A stretch of 64,000 nt of DNA from Dastarcus helophoroides. Taxonomy: Eukaryota; Arthropoda; Insecta; Coleoptera; Bothrideridae. The notes beneath the pieces were generated by a model. That model worked only from the letters and a program-made list of their open reading frames with translations, was not told the DNA's origin and did no database searches. A program made the position numbers and the translations under genes. Below are positions 1-12,300 of the stretch, in pieces. Within the stretch, counting starts at the first letter, position 1, and every line of letters begins with the position of its first letter. The DNA is taken from NCBI GenBank assembly GCA_028583605.1, contig CM053332.1, positions 23,510,823-23,574,822 on the forward strand. Direction: 5' to 3'.

Positions 1-298
1 AGTAAGTTTATAAATTTGAAATCTGCTCACAAAAAAATTAACGATATCCGGTTTTAAGTTTGATCTAGTAGTAATTATTGTTTTATCGTTAAAAATCAAA
101 AATAGAAGAGATTACAACAACCTTGAACGCTTTATATTTATTTTTCACTTGATTTGTATCATTTTATGACTATTTTTATTGAACTGTTCGATTTCCGATT
201 AATTTTTGTTCAAGTACTTTCCTCCTGCAATTTATTAATTTGTGACTCAGCAAGGTTAACGTATTTACTTTGAAATATGATTTTTTTTATTTTTTCAG

Positions 299-336
299 CG
301 GAGGAATAAAATTTAGCGATTTGAGCGAGGATGAAG
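299..336 (+). CDS. ttd14: ttd14 internal exon ([12 protein letters not shown])
   Basis: A 38-base exon between a TTTTTCAG acceptor and a GTAAGT donor. It encodes [12 protein letters not shown] plus split codons at both ends. The last base G joins CT of the exon at 12795 to give Ala, so the protein reads SEDE-A-VQFQEN across a 12.5 kb intron. The upstream codon ends in C, compatible with the Ser expected before GGIKF. Confidence 0.85.
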
Positions 337-3300
337 GTAAGTTCCGTTTTTTTTTTATGTTGAGTTACATAACTTCGAAATTTCATTTGATTTACGTAAC
401 TTCGAAATTTCATTTTGCTGCGGTACTGGCATAGGCGAAGTTTCGAGCAAATTAAAACATCTTTCGATTTTATTCGAAATTGGTTAGTGTTAGAGAGCAA
501 ATTAAAACGTCTTTCGATTTTATTCGAAACTGGTTAGTGTTAGAGAGTAAATTAAAACATCTTTCGATTTTATTCGAAACTGGTTAGTGTTAGAGAGTAA
601 ATTAAAACATCTTTCGATTTTATTCGAAACTGGTTAATGTTAGAAAGCAATAATTTTGATGGAACGGACTGGTCCTTGGTTATCTTCAAAAATTAAAATA
701 CAGAACTTGTCCCCTGAAACCAAGAAATATTAAAAAACACAACAAAGGTTACTGGCTAACGCGTTTCGACAGTCAAACTGTCATCTTCAGAGAGAAACTA
801 GTAGTTTCGACAGTCAAACTGTCATCTTCAGAGAGAAAGCTAGTAGTTTCTCTCTGAAGATGACAGCTTGGCTGTCGAAACGCGTTAGCCAGTAACCTTT
901 GTTGTGTTTTATAATATTTCTTGGTTTCAGGGGACAAGTTCTGTATTTCAATTTTTTGTTAGAGAGCAAATTAAAACATCTTTCGATCTTATTCGAAACT
1001 GGTTAGTGTTAGAGAGCAAATTAAAACATCTTTCGATTTTATTCGAAGCTGGTTAGTGTTAGAGAGCAAATTAAAACGTCTTTCGATTTTATTCGAAAGT
1101 CGTTAGTTTTAGAGCGGATTCGGTCGAGTTTTGCTTGAAGATTCGCCGTGCCACATACCGAACTGTCTTTGAAATGAAAGGGGTTTCACCTCCGAAATGT
1201 TTACGTTGTGGAATTTTGGCGTTTGCGTTGATTAGACCAGAAGCGACATGGTTCAGCTTTTAAACTAATCTGAAAAGGTACTTTAAGTAAAAAGGTATTT
1301 GTTAATGCACTTCAGTAGCAAAAGTGGTCACGAGATTGCGCGCAATCGAGGATAAATTTGTTTAAATCGCCAGTCGCGATAATGAAACGTTTTGAATATA
1401 ACAAGTAACAAAGTAAGGGTAGAAAGATAGGAAGCACTCGAAATAAGCTAATTAGAGAACGAGTGGTGTTAGCGTCATAATCCCGTGGTTCTACCCACGC
1501 AGACGTTATTCCCAAGTGTACTAACAATAAGCTGAAAAAATTAGCGCTGTTTGTTAAACTGTGGCGTTTTTAACTCGATAATTCGGCCAAGAACCGAACA
1601 TAGTTCGACCAAGAACTGAATATAGTTCGGCTAATAACATAGTTTGGCTAATAACATAGTTTGGCCAATAACTGAATCTAGTTTGGTCAATAATTGAATC
1701 TAGTTCGGCCCATAGTCCCAATATAGCTCGTTTTTGTTGCAAATTCAGGTTGCACAAAAGTTGGTAAATTTCCACGCTTTAATTCGCCAATTAATCGCCA
1801 ATGCTAGACCTTGTCACACATTTCTGTCTGCTTGCATAAAAATTGAAGCCAAAAAAGTGGGGATTTGATAGCCTCAACGGAATTCCTGAAAATTTTCCTT
1901 ACGCGTCAAAGTGCGAAATTCAACACCGGTTTGCTCGAGTTTCGCAGCCGCGAAGCGGTTAACAATCGTTTTTAATTGCACATCTCTCTGTTTAATTAAG
2001 CCGTGTTTGCATTAGTTGACAAAACAATAAGATATATCGTGCTGTTTGTCGCCTTCACAATTCGCACCAATTTAACTGGATTATTACGTTATTGCGACCA
2101 AGTGACAGATGCTGGCGAACAATTTTTGGAGTGTGCAATAAAATTGTCAATTTCAACTTCTCTAAAAGTTTCCATTTCAACTCTTTTTAAACAAAAATCT
2201 TCTATTTTTACAAAGTTTCTATTTTTGGGGAAAAAATCGAAAAATTCGAAATTTCTTTGAACAATTATTTAATGAAAAGTTCGAAATTTTGAGAAACATT
2301 CAATTGAACTCATTCTTCTAGGAAGAAAGAGAAAAAATCGACATCTTTCCCGTTATAAATACAAACATCTTTGAATTAATCCTAACCCTTTAATTCAAAG
2401 GAAGATTCGAACAATTTCTTTATGGAAAGTTCGAAATTGACATCGAAATTTCAATGAAATTTTTTGTTGATCAGGAAGGAGGAAAAATCGACATCTTTCC
2501 CGTTATAAATACAAAAATCGTTGAATTAGTCCAAACTGTTTTGTTTCAAACGAAAAATTGAACAATTAATTTATAGAAAGCTCGAAATTGACACTGAAAT
2601 TCGAGTGAACTCTTTTTTTGAGGAAGAAAAATCGACATCTTCCTCTTGATAAATACCAAAATCTTTGAATTATTCCCAACCCTTTTGGTTTGGAAGGAAC
2701 ATTGTTGAACTTACATCGCCAGGTTATCTAAAAATAATGAATAAAATTGAGCCAGAGCCAAGACGTACCAGTTAGCAATTAAATCGTTTTTCATTCACAT
2801 TTTACTTTCAAGACTGCTCTCCATAAATATTTCGCTTATCCTAAATTCTAGTTCTAAATAATTTTAAACTTGGCGGCTCTCTTTTGGCAACGGAATTCTT
2901 GAAACTACGAGAACGGTGGACTTTTTCAGAAAATCTATTTTTCAAGACCTCTTTGAAAAAAGCGTTGACATTTAGAAACAAAATTGACGTTTAGAAAAAA
3001 AATTGACATTTAGAAAAAAGTTAAAATTCCAAAAAAGTTCCAAATATAATAAATGATAAATGACCAATTAAATGTTCTGTAATTAAACAGTTAAACGTGC
3101 TTAAAATTGAAAATATGTACAACCGCAACCATAGACTAGTTTCGGCCTTCCTTGGCCTCGTCAGCATGGTACGGTGGTTGTATACACTTCCAATCCAAAT
3201 AATAAATGATAATAATACGATATCAAAAACTGAATATTCCTGAAGAAATCGAAATTAATTGAATGTGATATATTCAAGCTTTTTTTTTATTGTTGGTCAG

Positions 3301-6300
3301 ATACATTTTCGAAACTTGGGTGTGTGTAAGCGAGCCCCCAGCGTATTTTGATAAATATTCCTTCCGATAAAACGTCGTTGAAGGACAACAGTATCACGTG
3401 CGCCAAAGCAAACACGTAATTTAAATATTATTTAAGGTTTCTTATTTCAAGGAACAATCATATCGATTCGGTATTTCATTTTCCTAGTTGTATTTGAACA
3501 ATGCACGGCATAATTCCTATTGATTCCTATCGCGTTTACGTTCTATGTACTTCGATAACGACGCTCCGTTTAAATTTGTAAAATATCGATAAGCTTCCCC
3601 GTTTCATCGGAAAGATACAAGATAACGATCGTGCGTATCATTTTGTTTGTTTAACATTTTGGCACCGAAGTTAACATCGTTTGGCAAATTTTCGCTAATT
3701 AACTAATTTTTTTTTTAATAACCCAAGTTTTGTTTTGTGCTTGTCCGGCCAAGATTTTTTGTTTATTCACTGACCTATAGTTATTTTTTTCTATTAGCTC
3801 AAGCGCTGCTACCGAAACTTGGCAAATCGGACAAAGCGTTGCGTGGCAAATTGCCTGAGGGTAGGTAATGGTAATATGATTGCTAACCGATGGTAATATG
3901 ATTGCTAACCAATGGTAATAAGATTGCTAACAAATGGTAATATGATTGTTAATCGATGGTAATATGATTGTTAATCGATGGTAATATGATTGCTTACCAA
4001 TGGTAATACGCCTAGGCTACCAAAGCTTTTTTTTTGCCTTATCACGTGCCATTTATTCCATGAGTAATGCTCGTGTTTTGGCCTCATTAAATCCGACACG
4101 ATGCAAAAATCGCTTCTAGTAATTGAAGGTAAAGCCAACGTCATAATATAATTGTATCAAGAGCGAACGTAGTTATGGCTAGGGGGCCCTATATTCCGAC
4201 ATTTTTTTAAATGAAGATATTACGAATTCAAACTTTTTTTGGAAAATAAATGTCAGAACATGGACCTTACGTTTAAAGAAATGTATCGATAGTTTTCAAT
4301 TTTGTAAAAGGGTTAATTAATACATACCGATTAATTAATACATACCGATTAATTAATACATACCGATTAATACATATCCATTAATTAATACATATAAAAT
4401 ACTAGTTATTTCAGATAAGAGTAGGGCGCCAAATATTAAACCAACCTTTACATAAGTTGCTAAAAAAATCACCAAATGCTTTCACGCGTAAAATTTTGTT
4501 GATTAATCTGTCGTCTACATTTTAGGGGTTTGGCACAAATAATCGGGCTGAATGTTTTCCATTTTGTTTGTAATAGCATTTGTAACAATAAAATTTCTGC
4601 AGCAATTGGTATAAAATATAAAATATTCACTCTTAAAGCAACCGACAACGACATTTAGGTTAGAATTTTAGGAACACAGAACACCATCAAGAAATGTCAC
4701 AGTGTTGCCACACGACCAAGTCTATAACTAGTTCTTGTTGTCGCCACTACAAAATTAAAAGCCCACAACCTACATTTAAGCAGATTTATCTGAAATGGAC
4801 TATAGTCATGTGGCGACTCTACGACTTTTTTTAATGATCTGTGTTCTTAAAATCCTAACCTATCATTAAATATTGTGATTTGTTGTGTTTCCTTTTAAGA
4901 GTAATTCTTTATATTTTATGCCGATTTCTACAGAAAATTATTAAAAATGGTTATAAAAAGTGCCGAAAACATTTATTTGATTGTTTCTCTCAAACAAACA
5001 ATGAATGTTACGATAAACATGTTTACGTGTGAAGCCAGTTCACGGATTGTAGAAGAGCATCCTAAAAAACTGTGTCGAAAAAGCGTCTCGAGCGCAGTAG
5101 TATCTTCTCGTGATATCAAGATGGAATTTTACTACAAACACATATGTAATACATATATGATTACAAATTAGCATATATGTAATACTTCTATATGGCCAAT
5201 TCCTCGTTCTTATGGGAAAGACTTCTCTTTCTCGTTGACCTTCACACATATTAATGAGCCGCAATGCGCAGGTGTTACAAATCATCTGTGCATGGCCAAA
5301 GTCAGCTGTGCACGGCCAAACCTAAACACCCGTTTAACCCGCTGGTAGCGATTGGTTCACTTCCTTCATTCATGCGCAATACTCGCCATTTATCGATGTT
5401 CCATCTTTATCGGATCTGGTCAGGATAAACTCGCGAAGAGAATAGGGAGCTGGCCATATAGAAGTATTACATATATGCAAATTAGGAACGAAATAAATAA
5501 ATATGGCTACTAAATGGTTGTTGAGAAATGTCAAAACTTGCCGATTGCATTTAATTTTAATGTTACTTCTTAACGTGTTCATTCATATTTTTTACGAGAA
5601 AAATGTTGTAGGAGAAATCTACAAATGTTCCGGGTGGGTTATTTGTAGTCTTACCATAGAATAACTGAGCTGCAATTACTATTATATCTTGCGCTTACGC
5701 GCTCTATACATGACCACTGACATCGATTATCGATAAAAAAAAATTCGATATTATCGATCATCGATATTTGTCTGCTGTCAATATTTATAACTGTATTAAA
5801 ATTATCTTGCAGCATCCCTAAACGAGCGAGATAATAAAAATATTCGAAAGTACTTTATTGCCTAGACGCACTTTGGTCAATTTTTTATACAGGCCAATAT
5901 AGGGAGTGCACTAACCTTATTCTATAATCCGTGAGTGACAACAAGAACTAGTAATATTCACATATAGTCATGTGGCAACACTGACGTTCCTTAATGATAT
6001 TCTATGTTCTTTAAATTCTAACTTAAATATCATTACATATTTTGCTTTGTTGTCGGTTGTTTTAAGAGCGATTCTTTTATATTTTTTGTCAATTTGCGCA
6101 GAAAATTATTAAATTGTTAATAAGGTGAGCCGTATACCAAGGATACATCAGACATGCGTCATAAGGTAAATACCATATATGTAATACTTCTATATGGCCA
6201 GCTCCCTATTCTCTTCACGAGTTTGTTCCAACCAAATTCGACAAAGATGGAACATGAATTAATGGCGAGTATTGCGCATGAATTGAATAAAATGAACCAA

Positions 6301-9300
6301 TCGCTACGCGCGGGTTAAACGGGTGTTTATGTTTGGCCGTGCTCAGCTGATTTGTAACACCTGCGCATTGCGACTAATTAATTCGTGTGAAGGTCAGCGA
6401 GAAAGAGAAGTCTTTCCCATGAGAAACGAGGAACTGGCCATATAAAAGTATTACATATATGGTAAATACCGCGCAGAACACCATCAAGAAATGTCACAGT
6501 GTTGCCACACGACCATGTCTATAACTAGTTCTTGTTGTCGCCACTACAAAATTAAAAGCCCACAACCTACTCTTATTCTTCATGGTAGACCCTTATTGAC
6601 CGGAAATATTATGTTTTTTTTTCAATTTATTTAACATTTCTTCGGCCCAGTTTGGAAATATTTAAATTTTTATGGTTTGTTGACAATTTTCTAAACAATT
6701 TTTGAAATGCGACTACATGAAAACTGTCATGAAGTGACGTTTTCAATAAATTTAAATATCACGTAGTCGCATTTCAAAAATTGTTTAAAAAATTGTCAAC
6801 AAACCATAAAAATTTAAATATTTCCAAACTGGGCCGAAGAAATTTTAAATAAATTGAGAAAAAAAACCTACTCTTATGCAGATTTATCTGAAATGGACTA
6901 TAGTCATGTGGCAACACTGTGTTTTTTTTTAATGATCTGTGTTCTTAAAATCCTAACCTATCATTAAATATTGTGATTTGTTGTCTTTCATTTTGACTGA
7001 TTCTTTATATTTTATGCCGATTCCTGCAAAAAATTATTAAATTGTTGAAAATGGTTACAAAAATAGTGTCGAAAACATTTAGTCCGATTGTTTCTCTCAA
7101 ACAAACGGTGAATGTTATAAAAATGTTTACGCGTAAAGCCAGTTCACGGATTATAGAAGAACATAGAATACTGTTGTAAAAAACGGTGCCGATAAAGTGT
7201 CTCGAACGTAGTAGTACCTTTTCGTGATACCGAAATTGAATTTTACTGCACATTATACCCAAATCAGGAACGAAGTAAATAAATATGGCTACTAAATGGC
7301 TGTTGAAAAATGTCAAAACTTGCCGATTGCGTTTAATCTTAATGTACCTTCTTAGCGTATTCATCCATATTTTTTATGAGAAAGATGATGTGGGAGAAAT
7401 CTACAAATGTTCCAGGTGGGTTATTTGTAGTCTTGCAATAGAATAACTGAGCTGCAATTGCTATTATATCTTGCGCCGTTGATCAACGCTTGCGCGCTTC
7501 AACGATATTTATATCAATATCATGATATTTTTGATATGATATTATCGATATTGCCGATAGCCTATACAAGTCGTCGTCAATAATGAGGATACAGAAATAC
7601 GGAGATCAAGGGTTTTTTTTTTGTCATTAAAAATAACACGCACGAAGTACGCGGAAATTTCAAAACCGTTTAAAACATTTTTTGTTAATTTCCAAACATC
7701 GATTATCGATAAATAAATTTTCGATATTATCGATCATCGATATTTGTCTGCTGTCAATATTTATATCTGTATTAAAATTATCTTGCAGCATACCTAAACG
7801 AGAGAGTGAATAAAAATATTCGAAAGTACTTTATTGTCTGGACGCATTTTAGTCAATTTTTTATACAGGCCAGTATAGGGAGTGCACTAACCTTATTCTA
7901 TAACCCGTGAATGACAACAAGAACTACCAATATTCATATATAGTCATGTGGCAACACTGACGTTCCTTAATGATATTCTATGTTCTTTAAATTCTAACCT
8001 AAATATCGTTTAATATTTTGCTTTGTTGTCGGTTGTTTTAAGAGCGATTCTTTTATATTTTTTTGTCAATTTGCGCAGAAAATTATTAAATTGTTAATAA
8101 GGTGAGCCCTACACCAAGGATACCTCATAAGGTAAATACCGCGCATATACTTTTACCGCATAAAACCAATAGAAACGCGTAGTTTCTGTTTCTAACATCG
8201 TATACCGGGCGTGTAGGTGCACATGTTGCGCGGCACATCTGCGTGCAACATTTTGAGCGTGTCTTGTATTTAATATGCGGTTGACGAGGATTTTGTCAAA
8301 ATTGTTTAATTTTTTTTCTAACTTCAATCCACTTGCAAAGGGCAACCCCGTTATGCCTTCAAAGCAGCGTGAGTAGGATGTGGAAGCAATATCCTTGTTT
8401 ATGGAACTATACTTTGACTGAATGAAGTAATTCTTGAAACTGTTCAGCGTATTATTAAAATAATGAAACATTTACTACACCTGTTAACGCGAATTAGCAA
8501 CGATTTTTACCTCATTTTACATTCTTCATGGTGCACTTTTATTGACCGGAAATATTATGTTTATTAATTTTATTTAACATTTCTTCGGCCCAGTTTGGAA
8601 ATATTTAAATTTTTATTGTTTGTTGACAATATTCTAAACAATTTTCTCTGTAAAATAAACTAAACATTTCAAACACTTTTTAGAATATTGTCAACAAACA
8701 ATAAAAATTTAAATATTTCCAAACTGGGCTGAAGAAATGTTAAATAAAATTAATAAACTCATTTTACATATCGCGTGATGCATGTTTGATGTATCTTTGG
8801 TGTACGCCTACCTTAAATGGAAAACGTTTAATCCGATTAATTCTGCTAAAGAACCCCTCCCAAGACGTTAATCATTAAAATCTTCACCCGTGAAGCCAGC
8901 TTTAGTTTTGGTGATTTTTTTTTTTTTCGTAACTTATGTTAAAGTTACTTCACCGCCTACTCCATAGACATTTACCAGAAACAGTGTTGCCAGGTGCACG
9001 GCAATTATCGTTTTATACGATAATTACCCTTTCCGTGCGATAGTTTAAAGACGAAATTTCGACTATAACCTCAAAATTTCAATTTTAACCCCAAAGTTTC
9101 AACTTTAACCCCAAAGTTTCAACTTTAACCCCAAAGTTTCAACTTTAACCTCGAAATTTAAATTCTAACCTCTAAATTTTTACTTTAATTTTAAAATTTT
9201 TGATCCTTTTCCTCAAAACTTTGCCTTTAAACTAGAAATTTCCGCTTTCAACTTGAAATTTCAGTTTTTTCTCGGAGTTAAGACTTTTCTCGAAATTTCC

Positions 9301-12300
9301 GCCTTAAAGTCGATACTTCGACTTTAAACTTGAAATTTCGATTTTTTTTCTCAAAATTTCGACTTTAATTCCGAGATTTCAACTTTAAATTTAAAATTTC
9401 GACTTTTTTCTCAAAATTTTGAATGTAAACTTGAAGTTTCGACTTTAGTCTTGAAATATCCTCTGTAATTTCTTTGCGAAGTATTCATATTTGTATGCAG
9501 TTTTATTGGCTTTTTCTTCGCGGGTCACTCCTTTCACAATTCTAAATTTCAGTATCAGTTATAGATTGTCGCAAACAGTCTTGAAATTTCGATTTTAATT
9601 TTGAAATTTCGACTTTTTTCTCACAATTCCGAGTCGAATACTTTGAACTTGATATTTCGACTTTAATCTCGCAATTCGACTTAAATCTCGAACTTGCTAT
9701 ATTCTGTGGATAAATTAGACAGATGACAGTTGCGTCCCACCACACCCGTTTCTCAACAATGACAGTTGGCAGTAGAGTGCGTTCAGTATTTTCTATTTTT
9801 AGTTAGCAAAATATCGAGATTAAAAGTCGAAAATTTGAAAAAAAAAATCAAAATTTTCGAATTTTTAAATCAGAATTTTGGGATTTAAGTTGAAATTTCG
9901 ACTTTAATACCGTAATTTCGCGAAAAAAAATCTAAATTTCGGGATTAAGTCAAATTTGAGATTAAAATTGTAATTTCGAAAAAAAAGTCGACATTTCAAG
10001 ATTAAAGTGGACATTCGAGATTAAATATCGAGCTTAGAGTCGAAATTCTGATATTAAAGTCGAAATTCTGAGATTAAGGTCGAAATTTCGAGTTTAAACT
10101 CGAAATTTTGGAGAAAAAGTTGAAATTTCGAATTTAAAATCAAAATCGCAATTCGACTTAAATCTCGAACTTGCTATATTCTGTGGATAAATTAGACAGA
10201 TGACAGTTGCGTCCCACCACACCCGTTTCTCAACAATGACAGTTGGCAGTAGAGTGCGTTCAGTATTTTCTATTTTTAGTTAGCAAAATATCGAGATTAA
10301 AAGTCGAAAATTTGAAAAAAAAATCAAAATTTTCGAATTTTTAAATCAGAATTTTGGGATTCAAGTTGAAATTTCGACTTTAATACCGTAATTTCGCGAA
10401 AAAAAATCTAAATTTCGAGATTAAGTCAAATTTGAGATTAAAATCGACATTTCGAGAAAAAAGTCGAAATATCCAGTTTAGAGTCGAAATTCCGAGATTA
10501 AAGTCGAAATTTCGAGTTTAAAGTCGAAATTTTGGAAAAAAAAGTTGAAATTTCGAATTTAAAGTGAAAATTTCGGGATTAAAGGTGAAATTTCGACTTT
10601 AATACCGAACTTTCGCGAAAAAAAATCGAAATTTCGAGATTAATTCGAAATTAAAATCGTAATTTCGAGAAAAAAGTCGACATTTCAAGATTAAAGTGGA
10701 AATTCGAGATTAAAATCGTAATTTCGAGAAAAAAGTCGAAATATCGAGTTTAGAGTCGAAATTCTGAGATTAAAGTCGAAATTATAAGATTAAAGTCGAA
10801 ATTCTGAGATTAAAATCGACATTTCGAGAAAAAAGTCGAAATATCCAGTTTAGAGTCGAAATTCCGAGATTAAAGTCGAAATTTTGGGAAAAAAAAGTTG
10901 AAATTTCGAGTTTAAAGTCGAAATTTTGGAGAAAAAAGTTGAAATTTCGAATTTAAAGTGAAAATTTCGGGATTAAAGGTGAAATTTCGACTTTAATACG
11001 GGAATTTCGCGAAAAAAGTCGAAATTTCGAGATTAAGTCGAAATTAACATCGAAATTTCGAGATTAAGTCGAAATTAACATCGAAATTTCGAGATTAAGT
11101 CGAAATTAACATCGAAATTTCGAGATTAAGTCGAAATTAACATCGAAATTTCGAGATTAAGTCAAAATTAACATCGAAATTTCGAGAAAAAAGTCGAAAT
11201 TTCGAGAAAAAAATCGAAATTTCGAGAAAAAAGTCGAAATTTCGAGAAAAAAGTCGAAATTTCGAGAGAAAAATCGAAATTTCGAAGAAAAAGGTCGAAA
11301 TTTCAAAAAAAAAGTGGAAATTTTGAGCAAAGTAAATTAAAAAAAAAAGTGTAATCGATATCCTTTTCTACATCTTCGTACAGTTTTGAGTTGGAAATCA
11401 ATTTAATTTCGCCTCCAAATGTCAAATTATTCAAGAAACGTTTATATTATTTGTCATTTCAACTCTAATCTCGAATCATCAACATTTTTTTTCCTGAAAT
11501 ATTAAAGAAAACTTGGGCATTTGGAGGTTTTTGTTTGATATTTTAAAGTTAGTTTAGTTGGAGGAAAAGCAGACAGACCAGAGCTCCTGAAACGCATTAG
11601 GAGCCTAAAAATAACGAGAGCGCCACCGTCAACTCACGGATGAAGGTCCGTACTTTTCAAAGTGTGCAATTATAATGAAAACATTGGTCCCATCGGATTT
11701 TCCACCTAATTTCTAATTATTGTCCTCTTTAAATTCGAATTCGTTACCTTTTTTCTCTTCGGGGACTTTTTTCCGTAGAACTTCCAAGCTATGGAACTCG
11801 TTACCGAACGGAATTTTCAAAACTTAGAATCTATCCTTGTTTAAGAAGGGGGTACATCGCCATCTATCCTTATTTCCGCATCCTACTCGCGGTGCTTTGA
11901 AGGCATAATGGGGTTATCCTTTGCGAGTGGATTGAACATCAAAAAATTGAATTTAAAATCGAATTTTCGAATTTAACGACACAATTTTGAAAATTTCGTC
12001 TTAAATCACAAAATATCAACGTGAAAGTTGCTAGTAGTATGAATTTTAATAATTCAAATTTTGAAAAGGGCAAAGATTTAAAAACAGGACAAATTTCTTA
12101 AAAAAATGAAAAAAATTCAGTTCAGTTCAGCTCAAAATTTTTACATTTTAAGTGTTTTTATTTTCGAACTTAATTTAGGTTTTAAACTCGACATTCTACC
12201 TTTTTCTAAAAAGTTCGACTCTACTAGAAACTTCATTAAAGTTGAAATTAAAAAAATAGAATTTCCATTTTAAAATTTTTTCGAAAAGTCGGAAATTTTA

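Larger units (their letters stand above)
4675..8147. repeat. Large tandem duplication (units 4675-6474 and 6475-8147)
   Basis: Both units begin CAGAACACCATCAAG..., pass through CTAACCTATCATTAAATATTG, GGAACGAA(A/G)TAAATAAATATG and AACTTGCCGATTGC, then the TTATCGATCATCGATATTTG block, and end near AAGGTAAATACCGCGC. Unit 1 carries two MITEs (5172-5477, 6174-6461). Unit 2 lacks both, showing the empty target sites, and instead carries a fold-back element (6577-6865) and about 200 extra bases near 7475-7690. Related but diverged pieces occur at 4440-4660 (inverted), 8810-8950 and 29815-29990. No coding gene recognised. Confidence 0.85.

Noticed and set aside
8109..8471. 120-codon minus-strand open frame
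   Set aside because: It crosses the end of a tandem duplication and an F6 fragment; no family features.
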